Source of the DNA: Pomacea canaliculata
Lineage: Eukaryota; Mollusca; Gastropoda; Architaenioglossa; Ampullariidae
DNA length: 64,000 nt
Assembly (NCBI RefSeq): GCF_003073045.1
Contig: NC_037592.1
Span: 42,279,760-42,343,759, forward strand
Reading direction: 5' to 3'
Numbering within the stretch: position 1 is the stretch's first letter; every line of letters begins with the position of its first letter. Below are positions 1 to 12,189 of this stretch, one piece after another. The notes beneath the pieces were generated by a model. That model did not search any database. It was given only the letters and a program-made list of their open reading frames with translations, and was not told the DNA's origin. Made by a program: the position numbers and the translations under genes.

Positions 1-236
1 TAAAAAGGAGCAACTGACAGTGTAACTTACTTAAAGTATCACTAAAATGCATTTTATAGTCATATATCAGATTAAAGACTATGTAGAATCTTTTGCAGTG
101 TTATTATGCTTGCATAATGCTGTTATAAAGCTTTCTTTGGCATTATTTTGAAAAGCAATTATTTCTGCTTGCTTGATGCTGCTGCTTATGATTGTTATTA
201 TTACTATTATTGGGATGTTTATTTCATGAATGGCAG

Positions 237-3200
237 CAACAAGTGATGTGACAAAGAAATCAAAGCTCCGAGAAAAGATGGAACAGTATCTAAAGCGTGC
301 TGAAGACTTGAAGAAACGTGTCCAGCATGATAAAGAAGGTACTGTTCAGGAAATTGCAGGCTGCCAGAGGCTCATTTTATGAACTTGGAGGAGACATTGA
401 ATAGCATTGTTACTTAAAAGGGAAGATTTTATAGTTTTTCATCCATAAATTAACTAGAAAGTTTAGTCCTTTTTCTTATGAAATTTGAAAGTCACTATCA
501 TGCATTCACTCATTAAAAATAGTCTCCTATTTTACAACAGGGTTACCTACTCATGGGTAGAACAGAATCACGTGGCTTGCAGTTTAATCTTTTATAATTA
601 GAGAAGAGATAAATATGATTTTTTATTTGATATAGTTATTCATTAGGTTAAGATGTATGTTGTTTTACAGTGTTAAAATATAGTGATGCATTTTACTTGG
701 GACATCTTTTTGAGTTGATTAAATGCACCTTTCAGGAATGAAAATGGTATTTCAGTTTTACAAGTGTAGAATTTGTATCATTTTCAGTTGGTAAATGCCA
801 TGAACAAATCCAGATTGCAGCTGATTCAATGGGTCACAGCTACAATAAAATCTTCGGTCGCTTCATAACTGACAACCTGACCTCTGTAGAGGTTGATGAT
901 CCTTACATCCGCTCCACTCACCAGGTTGGTGCTGCTCTCAGGTTATAAAGACCCTATTCTATACACAAGGTTTACAGTGCTTTAAACTAATTTGAAGATT
1001 TTATCTGCAATATTTTAGTGCATTTATTATAATATGGAATATTTTGTATCTACTTGTTTGTTTAATGGTAGTGCTTCAAATATGTAAGTGTGGAAGATTC
1101 TTTGTATTTCTCCATTCACATGGGTTTAATTAGTTCTCAGTAAAAATGTGAAAATTTGATTACCACCTTATTCAGGTAGTTTGTAGCAGCCTTCCATCAA
1201 AAAACAGTGCACGGCCTTTTCAATGTTCATTAGTGCTCTAAAGTACATGTGATTTGAGGTGAGTTGTATAACTACTCAGTGTTCCTGGCTTGTGGCAGCC
1301 TTCAATCATTAAAATAATGATGGAGCTGATTTTCTTGCTGTGTTTTTAGTCCTTTAGTGATATGTAAACTTAAAATGTAAAGGGCATATCCTCTTCATTC
1401 ATCATTCATACAGTGGCGAGGGGTTTTTTGGATTTGGAAGTGAGTGTGGAGAGACAGCAAGCCAGCCACCGAGCGAAACTGAATAAAAAACTACTGTGTG
1501 GGGAAATTCCATCTTTGTTGTTATTCATGAATGACTAGCCCAACCCTATGTAGCCATCACAGACTGACGTGTTGGTTACACACCACAAATAAGGAGGCGA
1601 GGGGTTTTTTGGATTTGGAAGTGAGTGTGGAGAGACAGCAAGCCAGCCGCCGAGCGAAACTGAATAAAAAACTACTGTGTGGGGAAATTCCATCTTTGTT
1701 GTTATTCATGAATGACTAGCCCAACCCTATGTAGCCATCACAGACTGACGTGTTGGTTACACACCACAAATGTATTACAGGGATAGAAGGGAGAACGGAC
1801 AACAAAGAGCCTAAAAATGCTATAACTAGCATCTCCACACAGCATTTAGCAGACGACATGTGACGCAAGACAAAATTATATCAAGTGCTGTCATCTTCTA
1901 GTGAGAGAGAGGAAAAAATGAGCGTTAGCAAGAGAGGCCTGTCTTTAATTTAATTAATTCCGCTAGCCATATAAAATATTCATGGAAAATGACACTAAAT
2001 GTTGTTTTCTAGATGTATGTTCCCCTTATTTGCACACATCACCTAGGTGAGTCAGGGTTTAACTGCATAGAAAACTTCTAAAAAGCAAGAAAAATATCTG
2101 ATGCAATATTCTTAATGAGCCTGAAGTTGAGGGTGAAACATCACTCAAACATCTCTCAAATTCGCTCTCATTTGGAGAAGTTGCAAGACCTAAACATTGC
2201 AAAAATCAACGTCAAAGTTTATGGTAAATTTGCTGCACTGAATTTGGTGGACTGTGGTGTAGACACCCTTACTGTAAACATCAGAGAGGTGTCATTATGA
2301 ACAGCCCAAGAAGAAGTGCTAGGGTATCAAGGGAAGAAAAAAAAACCCTGGGTCACAAATGACTTAGATCAGCGGTTCTCAGCCTTTTACTAGTGACGCC
2401 CCCTGACGAACAAATGTACATCCTCGCGACCCCCTTAGCCAACAATGTAAGCTAATTTCACTAATACCGGTATAAGAAACTTTTAAAAAATTGACCACCT
2501 TCGCGCCCCTCTTGTAAGCACGTCCCACAGGTTGAGAACCGCTGACTTAGATCTTTGCGACCAAAGGAGGGCCTTGAAAGGAAAAGCAAACCGAAAGCTG
2601 CTTCCAAGTACAAAAAAGTGAATTATGCCATCAGGAAAGAGATGAAGACAGAGAGAGTGAATTGGATCGAGGGCCAGCGTTGGACCATAGAGGAGGGGTT
2701 TGCACAGGGTGACAGCACAAAGGCCTACCAACTACTGAAGCCCTCATAAAGACTGGTCAAAACAATACCTCAGTCATTGAAGATAGCAATGGCCATTTTC
2801 ACACAAAAAGCCTGAGACTGAAAGAGTATAGAAGTGCAAAGAATGGTCCAAAGAAGTGTATAGTTACTAGTCATAAACCTTCCAAAAAAAGGGAAACAGC
2901 AATGATGCAAGAGCTACAGAGCAGTAAACCTGATCAGCCACCTAAGCATTTGAACTTACCACCTCTGAGTATTTTGTATGTTTGTGTGAGGGGAGAACAT
3001 GTGATGTGCATTATCACTTGTCTGTGTTAGTGACTAAAGTTTGTTGATAATTAAAAAAAAAGTAATATGGGGCTAAAAGTTACAACCATATATAGTGCAC
3101 AAAGCAAGGTTTTAGTATTTTTCAGAAATAAGTTATTTTGTTTACGCCAGGTTTACAATTTCCTTCGATTCTGTGAGCTGTTGGTCAAGAAAAAGTCATC

Positions 3201-4456
3201 TCTCACAAAAATCATTTTGACAACTGGACAAGATGAGGTAAGTGGTTATCTTCATTCACTTCATGATGGGTGTGTGATGAAGTGGGTGTATCATGAAAAC
3301 AAAACAATGTTTGTGTCTCATGAGGTAAATACAAAGACCAGTTTTCAGTGCGCTGTGCCTATGTGGCTTTTTTATTTTTATTTCAGGGGGCTCAAGCACA
3401 AACACAGCAAGTGCAGCAATTGCAGCAGATTGGTCAGTCTTTACAAAACTTTGGTGTGGAACTGACTGTGAAACTGTCCAACACCCTGCATGACAGAGAG
3501 ATTAGGTATACAGTCTCAGAGCTAGCTGCCTATTTGAATGAGTTTATAGCAGTGTTTGGCAGATCTGCACAGATTATGGGCATGTAAATTATACATTGAT
3601 TATGGGCATCACCAAAGGTCAAAAGATAAAAGGGTATGGATGGGGAGAGGCAGAGAGTGGGAACTGAAAAACATTGTAGGAACATGCTTTTTCTAGATGC
3701 ATAGATAATAATATGTTTATGTGTGCCAGTGTGAAATGTGCAAGTTTTCTTATGTTATATTTGCTTTTTCTGCTGCCAGATGAAATAGTATTGTGCTGTA
3801 TTCCTTCCTTTATTTAGCATCATATTATAATCTTGAAAGCTTCTTCACTGTATGATTGCAACCATTTTTGTTTAGTTGTTTTAAATTTCTTCCAGCTACA
3901 CTTTTCAAGGCTAATCCATGTATAAAATTATTTTAAAATGTTTAATTCATTTAAAAATATGAATTCCCTGAAAGATTCACTTCCGTGAACAAGATACATG
4001 TCTTTTGAATTTCTTACCTGGACTTTGGAAAGAAGTGAGAGATCATTTGTATTAAGTGGCCAGTGACTTTGAGCTTAATTTCATGTTTATACTTGGGTTA
4101 ACCTTTAACTCTTTACACCAGAGTTTCTTAGCCACTTAATAATTGCGTTTTTTTTGACTATAATCAATTGAACTGTGAAAAGTTAAACCACTTCTTGAAT
4201 GATTTTGAGATCCGAGTTGTTGTTTTCTTTTAATTTCAGAAATTGTGTGTGCACAGAATTTTTGCAGAGATGTATCTCTTGAAATGCTGTGTTTTGCAGG
4301 TTTGACAATGGCTGGATCATTAAAATTGGAAGAGGTCTGGACATTTATAGACCAACAGACAAGTTTTCTCTTGGATTTTGTGACTTTGACTTGAGACGGT
4401 GCCATGAGACAACCATAGATATTTTTCACAAGAGGAGTATCAAAGATGGTGTCTAG
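237..4456 (+). CDS. MITD1: MITD1, 5' end missing (last five exons)
   Basis: MITD1 binds ESCRT-III subunits through its N-terminal MIT domain and membranes through a phospholipase-D-like C-terminal domain, and stabilises the midbody during abscission. Five exons are visible: 237-338, 788-924, 3151-3237, 3387-3505 and 4300-4456 (stop TAG). All have AG acceptors and GT donors and their phases match. The first exon is the third helix of the MIT domain ([20 protein letters not shown]). The rest is the C-terminal domain, with the family signatures [27 protein letters not shown]-like [35 protein letters not shown] and DIFHK. The gene ends about where human MITD1 ends. Earlier exons, including the start codon, lie left of the window. 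The 2.2-kb intron before 3151 carries mobile-element debris. An in-frame ATG at 230-232 exists, but a start there would discard most of the MIT domain, so I read 237 as an acceptor. Confidence 0.95.
1415..1770. repeat. Tandem duplication, 181-bp period, in a MITD1 intron
   Basis: The stretch starting at 1415 (GGCGAGGGGTTTTTTGGATT) recurs almost unchanged at 1596 and runs to 1770. Both copies end in the same CACCACAAAT. I see a single difference between the copies (ACCGAG against GCCGAG), so the duplication is recent. A 62-residue open frame runs across it but has no recognisable content. The unit may be part of a mobile element, which I could not name. Confidence 0.8.
2115..2830 (+). mobile_element. 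LINE remnant (endonuclease-to-RT linker region)
   Basis: Translated pieces match the stretch between endonuclease and reverse transcriptase of common invertebrate non-LTR retrotransposons: [48 protein letters not shown] and [12 protein letters not shown]. The copy lacks the endonuclease upstream and the RT downstream, and it has lost frame in places. A short hAT element sits inside it at 2370-2544. I would place it among RTE/CR1/I-like LINEs but cannot fix the clade from this fragment. It lies in a MITD1 intron in the sense direction. Confidence 0.7.
2370..2544. mobile_element. hAT-type MITE, 175 bp, with 8-bp TSD
   Basis: The element opens CAGCGGTTCTCAGCCTTTT and closes with the reverse complement CAGCGGTTCTCAACCTGTGG, giving near-perfect terminal inverted repeats. 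It is flanked on both sides by ACTTAGAT (2362-2369 and 2545-2552). An 8-bp duplication and CAG-type ends are the signature of the hAT superfamily. It has no coding capacity. Removing the element and one duplication joins the surrounding LINE into a continuous DLDLCDQRR reading, which proves the insertion boundaries. Confidence 0.93.
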
Positions 4457-7400
4457 CCTTGTGTTTAGTCTGCACAATTTTACTGCAGGTCTGGGAGCTG
4501 AGGCTTTCTTGAGCCAGTGACTGAAAAGCTCTGTCTTCCAGTACAGAGCAGTGGGTCCTTGATTTGTCTAGTAAGTTAAAATATGTTAGAAAGTGTTGGA
4601 TGGGCTATGTCCTACACATTTATCTGAAGACAATGATGCATGAAGATGTCAGAAAGTGTTGTTTAGCTGTGGCCTGCACATATCTAAAGACAAAGTGTGA
4701 TGTTAAAGAGCAGATAATGTGAGAATAATTACTTCAGAGTTTTTACTTTTCTACATCCATCAGAAACGAGAAGACAGTGCTGCATGCTGATAGAAACAAT
4801 ACAAGTTAAGGTAGGCCTGTGCTTATGTTAATATATGACCATTCCTTACATTCTTGCATACAGAAAATAGGTGTGATTGTGCAAGGTAGCCGACTGAAGC
4901 AATACAAGTTAATGTAACTCTGGGTTGTACAATTATGTGCATATGCAGCCAAGTTTGGATTACCTTCCCTTGTTCTGTTTTACTCTCATATATGCGAGCT
5001 TCATTTAGCAACCCATTTGGTGTACATGTATTTTTGTTGAGAAAATCTTTTATCTTAACTTTAAATGAACTCTAATAGAGGAGTCTCTGGCAGTCTTTCA
5101 AAAATCAACAGCCATGAACAGTTTCTTCAAATCAGCTTTTGAGAATTGGTGTGTGTATGTGAGAGAGAAAGAGGCATATAGGTTTGTGAATGTTAACACA
5201 CATTTTTTTGACTTTGTACTTATATATATGTGTAAATGTGCATGTGGATGTTTGCATGAGGTGCGTGTATTCCCATGTGTATGTATGAACATAAACATGC
5301 AGATATGTGTGCACTCTATATTTTTATAGATGCCTGAAAAGGAGTTTATATCATTAAATTGAAAATAAGACAAGTTTTAACAAAACATCAAAATGCAAAT
5401 TGTTGTTATTGACTTGCAACTCATTAATCAATGGCTGCCTGAAATAACATTTTGAGTAGCATTCTTTTATCCCCATTGCAAATTTCTCCACCACCTATTC
5501 ACCAGGTAGTAGAACTTTCTCCATCACCACCAACTTATTAAATCTGTATCTACATTTATAGTTTAAGTTGCAGAGCTTTTGCTGATATGGGACAGTTTTG
5601 TCATATTAGCAATTGATTTGAACATTGTTTTAATCCACCAGTCACTCTATAACTGAAAGTACAGAACTATTTTATGTTGTCAACACACATAGTCACTCTT
5701 GAGTGGCTTTTGTTTAGCATGTTAATAATATTCAGAAGCAGTTCAGTCCCCTTTAAATGTAGGGATCATTGAAGAATTTTATGGACATAGTAGCCAGAAA
5801 AGTTCACTGACGGCACTGGCACAAGTGATGCAGAACTGTGCAATCTCTATTCTATACACTTGGAAATCCTTTTATTACCAACAAATGGAATAATCATTTA
5901 ACTGCCAGCAGGTTGTAAAGATTTTGCAATACATTAGCAGTTTGCAGGAACCACATACATCGCCACACACAGCCTTTTCTTTCATGCATTATGGAGATGG
6001 AGCATTTTTTCTATAACCTTTTTAATACCTTCACCACAAATATAAATAGCACCGTTAGAAATGTTTCTATACTTAGTGTTTAAACTATTTCTTACAGTTT
6101 CTCCAACAAAGCAAAAAAAAACTTGTGACATACACAAGCTCTTTAAAAAAAAATGTTAGCCAAGTGCATAGAAGTGTACAATGACGAGGGATCCTTATTT
6201 GCATGCTATTGAGAACTAGCCTGCTCAGTGGTAACAGTCCTTACAGCAGCACAGCATAACCCCCAAATTACAGTCTGCTATCAGCCATTCTTATAAAAAT
6301 GAAATATTGTGAAACTGTAGAAAATGTAGCCAATAAATCAAGTGGATGCAATGTATCATGCAATGTATATCACAGTAACTTAAAATCTGTTGAGAAAGAT
6401 TTTTTAATATTGTTCATAATAAACTGAATTTTCATTTTCCTATTTATATAGAAATTATTTACAAGTTGCTTCATTTAAAAAAGTAGAAAATGAGATTATG
6501 GGCTAGGTTTGTACTTTTGCCTAATGCTCCTGGATCAGTCAAGAATTATTGCTGGATGCATGCCATGCTATTCAGGCTTTGGAACATCTTTAACCAAGAG
6601 CAGAAATGATATATCAGACAGCACTGATAACAGGAATAAATGAATGCTTTTCATGCTAGAATGAATTACTGGTTTCAAGTATTATGCTATAATCATTTAT
6701 GGCACACAATTATGTTATTTGATAAGGCAGCCTTAAAAATGACAAAACAGCAAAGAGAATGGTTCACAATCATCGCATATTTGCAACAACTCTATAATCT
6801 TCTGATGAACTGTGACATGATCACAAGTATTTTACAAATATTTAATAGTTGATGATTAGGAAATAACAAAGAAACAAAAAGCTTTAATGAAGCAAATACG
6901 ATATATATCATTGTCTAATTAGGGAAAAGCAATGCAAGCTTACCACTGATCTATCTAGCAAACTTTACTGATGAACTAGCATGATATAAATCCATGTTTG
7001 TATGCACACAATCACAATATTGTACATAAGGAAATAACAGCACATTGCAAATCATATTTTTCTTTTTTTTTTCTCTTCTGCAAATGATTGTGTAAACTTA
7101 CTGACACACCTCATATTTGCTTGCTTTATGGACATGGAACATGATGGAATGACTGTAAACAGATATCAGTACAGGGAATAAACCCCAGCTAGGTCACATG
7201 CCTGTATCACCATATGTTACAAATGTATTTTATTTTAGCACTGTTTTGCCTATAAAATAGTCTAGATTGTAAGTATACCCTTACTATTTTTTTTTTTTTT
7301 TTAGTATAGACACTTTTATCTTTATTTGATAGCATAATTTTTATAATGCAAGATTTTTCTAAAAGTCCCCTATGTATAAGAAGGGCCTGAATCGCGAAAA

Positions 7401-7674
7401 ATATTACAACCAAATATTTAACTAAACTAGCTGGGTAACATGACTTCTTCTTGTTCCTAATCACCCCCAGTGGAGCATAGGGCCGCAATTACAGGGTAAC
7501 ATGACTACTAGATACTTTTTAACTGCATTTTGTAAACATGAACTCTAGCTGGGCTTCAAAAAAAAAAAAGGGAGGAATATTGTAACTAACCACTGATAAA
7601 TATTTGTTGCTTTTTTGCTTCTTTAAAAAAAATAAGACAAAGTGAAAAAAATACAAACAGTCATTAAATCTTCC
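4457..7674. other. 3' UTRs and spacer between MITD1 and the F-box gene
   Basis: The two genes converge here. After the MITD1 stop the DNA is AT-rich with no supported exon. AATAAA hexamers on the + strand at 6332-6337 and 6418-6423 could end a long MITD1 3' UTR. On the - strand TTTATT at 7321-7326 could serve the F-box gene. Around 5215-5330 there is a TG/CA-rich patch whose open frames on both strands look like low-complexity shadows. I see nothing else. Confidence 0.5.
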
Positions 7675-9096
7675 TTAATCTAGCCTTGTGTCTATAAGAC
7701 ACCACCTATAACCCAGCCTCTGAGATACAAACTTGCTCAAATCTTCAAGGGCTTTTTCATGCTCTTCTTCTGACTCCTCACTGTGAAAGCGAGCAAAGTC
7801 AACCTGCACAAGCTCTCCTGCAGCTGTGCGTCCAATGACTGTGTTTTCATCAAAGTTTATTTCACTTTCCTTTGTCATAACCTGACTTTTAACAAACTCA
7901 AATGTTTTCCAGTTTCGATGCATCTTTATTAAGTCAGTTATATTCCTAGAGTGGATTTGTCCATGAAACACCAGACTGTGAATATGGAGACATGCGGCCA
8001 CCATGTCCATTAACATAACCTCACAGTCTTGTGGATCATGATAACAGACAAATGATCTCAATGTCTGATGAAACTTTTCTTTCAAGGCCTGCAACATCTG
8101 TGGAGTGCATGTTGAAAACTTTAGGACATTGAAAGCTACCAAAGGGATCTCTGGCACCAACAAGCCTGCTAGTTCTACTTCTGGAATGCGAGACATGATG
8201 GTACACTCAACTTCCAGTTCTGGACTGCTATCTTTGAGTCTCTTCCAAGAAGAAGGTGACAGAAATGGAATTCGATACCTCATGTCTTGAGAAGAGTACA
8301 TGATAAGGATTCTAAGAGATGAGAGAGGCATTCTGTAAGTGGATGCAAGTTCATTTAGCAGCTCATCACTAAGCATTGGTGATCGTAAATCAAGATGACG
8401 AAGTGACTTAAAGTGGGAAACTAAGGCCTTAGTATATGTAGAGTCTGGCAGAATGGGAGAACGTTCTGACCATTGTTTATCTCTCATCCAAAAGAGGCTC
8501 AGAGACTCCAAGTTATCCAACTTGGTATTTTTCTTCACAACTTCAAATACATTAAGATCCAGTCTGCTCATGATTTCTGGATACATAGGCCATGACACAA
8601 CTTCAAGTTTTTTAAGCCTGTAGGCAGACTCAACTAGTTTTAAGATCTCCTTAAGACCCTCTTCAAATGGTCGGAATCCTCTCCGGTGGAGATCTGATGT
8701 CATTATACCCACCTCTAGGACAAGACATTCCAGGCGGCAGACTTGTGCCATGGTTGCCAGAATTTCTTGTGTGTTGCTCTCCATGGTAACCAAATGGCCG
8801 CTCAAGTGTATTGTCAGGTGCCGGAAAAGGTGCCCAAAATTCTGTACAATTTTTTTGAAGCGATTAGGCATTTCTGTCTCTGAGATGACAAAATTAGTCA
8901 AGCCACCCACCAGATACAGCTCTGCTGTCTGCCAGAGGGAAGGGTGATAGAAGAGGCCATGCAGTCGGTGGCACGTCAGTGACAAATGGTACTGGTCAAC
9001 TAATGACAGATTCTGTAATATCTTAACCCATGCTGTATCTGGTAAAAAGGCAAAATTTGGCTCAGTGTTATATCCCATTTCATTGCTTGCTGCCAT
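7675..9096 (-). CDS. F-box/LRR protein, FBXO33/FBXO39-like, 473 aa
   Basis: The whole protein is one open exon. Residues about 16-60 (FLPDTAWVKILQNLSLVDQY, then CHRLHGLFYHPSLW) form an F-box, the SKP1-binding module that docks substrate adaptors on SCF ubiquitin ligases. The remainder is a string of irregular leucine-rich repeats (LESLSLFW, LRHLDLRSPMLSDELLNELA, LRSFVCYHD), as in FBXO33 and FBXO39. The tail is acidic (HSEESEEEHEKALEDLSKF). The ATG is preceded by GGAAGCAGAT and, on the - strand, a TTTTCAG acceptor at the 9105/9106 boundary, so translation starts just inside the second exon. No frame break is present, in contrast to SLX4 and PWP2. The orthologue assignment between FBXO33 and FBXO39 is uncertain and the substrate is unknown. 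Confidence 0.85.
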   Translation of the reverse strand: MAASNEMGYNTEPNFAFLPDTAWVKILQNLSLVDQYHLSLTCHRLHGLFYHPSLWQTAELYLVGGLTNFVISETEMPNRFKKIVQNFGHLFRHLTIHLSGHLVTMESNTQEILATMAQVCRLECLVLEVGIMTSDLHRRGFRPFEEGLKEILKLVESAYRLKKLEVVSWPMYPEIMSRLDLNVFEVVKKNTKLDNLESLSLFWMRDKQWSERSPILPDSTYTKALVSHFKSLRHLDLRSPMLSDELLNELASTYRMPLSSLRILIMYSSQDMRYRIPFLSPSSWKRLKDSSPELEVECTIMSRIPEVELAGLLVPEIPLVAFNVLKFSTCTPQMLQALKEKFHQTLRSFVCYHDPQDCEVMLMDMVAACLHIHSLVFHGQIHSRNITDLIKMHRNWKTFEFVKSQVMTKESEINFDENTVIGRTAAGELVQVDFARFHSEESEEEHEKALEDLSKFVSQRLGYRWCLIDTRLD

Positions 9097-10200
9097 ATCT
9101 GCTTCCTGAAAAGAAATTGACCAATATCTTTGTATAAATCATAATTTAAAGACAGCTCCCTTTGTACATTCCCTTAAAAATATTGACACAAATAATAAAG
9201 CAAGTTCTACTTTACTGGGGGTAGTATTCTATTTTATTGTATGACGATGCAATATATGAACTCCCCATCATATCATATGAGTAAATATAAACTTTCCATC
9301 ACCTCTATACCATTTAACCGAGAACAAAATGTCTTTTGTTCAGGACTAACCAAGCTAAATAGCTATATGTCTCTCTCTGTTCTGTGTAACTCTATTTTGT
9401 CTTAAAAATGATATCTTTGCATGATAGTGAGTGGTCATTGACTCCAAACCACAAATCATAAAAGATGTAAAATTATAAACACCTTTTCATTTCTACAGAA
9501 CTCTCAAGCTTGATTTTGAAGGAAGCTTATCGTCTGTGCCTTTTATTTGTTACTTTTGTTTTAATTAACTTTACACATATCCACCAGTGCTTTTATATGT
9601 ATTAGTCTGTGAACTTGCACCTTGTTAACCCTTGGCACTGTGACTGTGTTTTGTCAGATCAACTAAGATAATTAACCTGTAATAATGTTTTTAAAAAGAA
9701 TGTAATTCCAGGGAAAATGTGCAATCTTCGCTGTGTGTTCAACCGGTATCACAGAGCAAACAAACGTACTACTATAATGCTTTGCTCGTATAATTCCTGT
9801 GATAACTGTTCGTAGTGATTATGGGAAACCCGTTAACAGGTCTGCCTCTGTAGAACTAATCATAGATTATGTAAAATCGCGATTAGTGATATTTGAAAGT
9901 GACTAAGGGCCGAGTTATTTATGTCCTGGCATCAGTCTTCCACATTTTGAGGTCGCAGGTCGATCACAAACAACGAGAAGTCGTTTTGCTCTAATCACAT
10001 CTTTCTTATAGTTTAATTAATTCGACAATGGCAACGGCACAACTCCACTTATCTATTCATAAATTCACGTCTTATCTCTTACCTGTCGTGATTCACAGTG
10101 AGTGAAAATGAGGATCACATCACTTTCGATACGGAAGCAAGGTGTGAGCTGTGAAGGTCAAGGCCAGAGGTTAAAGGTTGTTTCGCACTCACAAACACGC
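9097..10200 (-). other. 5' UTR intron and first exon of the F-box gene
   Basis: On the - strand an intron runs from donor CACGACAG|GTAAGA (exon edge at 10083) to acceptor TTTTCAG|GAAGCAG (exon edge at 9105). The leader exon therefore lies from about 10083 upward, in CpG-richer DNA expected of a promoter. No coding exon is visible in the 977-bp intron. The transcription start is not defined by the sequence. Confidence 0.6.
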
Positions 10201-11330
10201 ACCAATCAACGCCCAAACAGTCACAATGTCCTTGTTGTCTTTAAAAATCATCTTTGACGGTGACGACACCATCATCGGCACGTGTCCCGCTTTCGCCCCC
10301 GAAACGTCTGGCACTAAAGACACAATTAAAGTGTGCTGTCTGCGATGCACGAGATTTAAAATAAAGTGCGGCGGATTTAAACAGAAGTGTTTGACGAGAA
10401 GCACTTGAAGGGACACTCCGTAAAAATGAAGAAAATCGCGGACATCAAATCGTGGATGACAGACAAATTAATAATTCATCAACTTCTTACAATTAATGTA
10501 ATGATGCCAACATTGAGGCACTCGATCCTCTTTTCTGGATCCGCCTAATTGCATTCTTATTTGCAATCCTGTCGGTTTCAATTGTACTTTAGCAGCTTTG
10601 TGAGACATATATAATTATAGTGACTATATATATATATAGAAGCTTAATTTTTTTCCCCTCCATTCCGCTTTGTCAGTGACTGGCACCCAGCCTCGGACAG
10701 GCGGCATAGTGCCAGTGGAAAAAAAAGATACGGAGGCAAGAATGTGAACGTCGTTCACTATGGCATGGAGTTTGCCCCCCAAAGACCGATCTTCCTACGC
10801 CACTCGGCCACTGTACTGTCTCGATCATCCCGACCCAAAACCATCTCGACCTCCCACCTGAGTTGGCTCGCCCCAGCCATATACAGCTGACAGCTATATA
10901 CAGTGCCTTTTGTCCTCTCTGCCATGTACCCTTTCCCTTCCCTTGACCTGACCAGCCAGACGAGTGACCCTGGAGCGGAAGACGTAGCACGCACACATCT
11001 ACGGTCTTGTGTACAAACAGCGGGCACAATGCACAACGCACAGCCTGCACCCTGTGGCGCGTGGGGGTCATTCCTGCCTTCCCTTGAGTGCAGATTACGT
11101 ACCTTAAAATTTGCCCCGTGAGGGGTTCGGGTTCGCTGTCAACTGGCTCATGCACGTATCTCGAAATCCATTTTCTCTCCTCTTAGTTATCAGTAACAGT
11201 AGAATTAGACATAAAGTATGTTATTAGGTATTTGTAGTCTGCATTTTAAATAATGTAAATAAATCCGTTTTACATTTACATACCTCTTTATGTGACTCAG
11301 CACGTGTTGTACGTGAGTCCTCCTCATGTG
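10201..11330. other. Intergenic, promoter-proximal and GC-richer DNA
   Basis: The first 250 bp is CpG-containing and probably belongs to the F-box promoter. A 76-codon + strand open frame (10178-10408) has no family match I recognise. 10680-11150 is distinctly richer in G and C than its surroundings and may be an old insertion, but I found no inverted or direct repeat at its edges. Confidence 0.4.
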
Positions 11331-11339
11331 AACCAAGTA

Positions 11340-11420
11340 GGGGGGGGGGGAGGATGCGGGGCCCGAGGCAAATAGAATGGCGGGGCCTTTGGAAGCCGCG
11401 GCACAACATATAGCAGGGCA
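11340..11420. repeat. Fragment resembling the 11595-11769 hAT MITE
   Basis: After a run of G, the motifs GCGGGGCCCGAGGCAAA and GGCGGGGCCTTTGGAAG resemble the inside of the complete element at 11595-11769 (CGCGGGGCCCGAGGCAAAGG and GCGGGGCCCC). No ends are identifiable, so this is a truncated second copy at best. Confidence 0.45.
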
Positions 11421-11594
11421 ATAAATCATTAGCAACAGTCTCATCCCGATGGTACACTTGTTAGAGAGCAAATCTCGCAATGGCGCATAACGCGATTTTC
11501 TATTTTATCTAGTTTTAATTCTTCCTCTTCATTTATTCTTTAGTTTGGATGTTTGAATTAAATGCATACACAGACATTCGGGATGGCTGGGGCG

Positions 11595-11769
11595 CAGGCC
11601 CGTTCTTAGCCCCCGCGGGGCCCGAGGCAAAGGGCATGTGCGGGGCCCTCACGCCACGGCTGACTACACTTCCATATGCTAGTTACCATATCAATCAAAA
11701 GCGCGGGGCCCCTTGAAGCGCGGGGCCCTAGGCAGATGCCTCGTCCGCCTGCCCCTAAGCACGGCCCTG
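11595..11769. mobile_element. hAT-type MITE, 175 bp, with 8-bp TSD
   Basis: Left end CAGGCCCGTTCTTAGC and right end (reverse complement) CAGGGCCGTGCTTAGG are inverted repeats. The element is flanked by the perfect 8-bp duplication CTGGGGCG (11587-11594 and 11770-11777). The inside is GC-rich with repeated CGGGGCCC motifs. It is non-coding. Although it is also 175 bp long, its ends differ from those of the element at 2370-2544, so it is a separate family. Confidence 0.92.
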
Positions 11770-12189
11770 CTGGGGCGATATGGTTTTTCGGTCGAAATGA
11801 ACTGTGACCTCTTAATCACTGGCGTCGCTCCTTCAGTCACTACCTTGGTACTTCGGCCTCTCGCGAGCTGCCTCAAAGTAACTCCCATGGATTAATAATA
11901 ACAATATGTTGATACGAATAGCGCTAAATACCAATAAAGAGCGGCTGTGGAAGCTCCGTCGCATGACTGGCAAAGTCCCATGTGTTTTTCTGTCATCAGT
12001 ACCTTGCACAACTTTCTCAACAACTCGTAAGGACTTTTGTGTATTAATTGATGATTGTACTTATTGCAAGAAAGCCTGTGTGCTTGTAGTTATTGCATGA
12101 TGAACGCTGCTCTTGCATTGTAGTAGCACGCACTGTACTTCTGTACCGGTGGTGAGGAGCACTAAGCAGTCGTCGCCTCGGGTCTAGAC

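Noticed and set aside
5098-5373. Overlapping ORFs on both strands
   Set aside because: They are caused by TG/CA-rich low-complexity sequence.
10178-10408. 76-codon + strand ORF in the F-box promoter, with four cysteines
   Set aside because: It has no recognisable family, splice context or polyadenylation signal, and an equal-length ORF runs on the other strand. CpG-rich promoter DNA often stays open by chance.
10673-11155. 160-codon - strand ORF
   Set aside because: It lies in GC-rich repeat-like DNA, its composition is not protein-like, and several frames are open at once.
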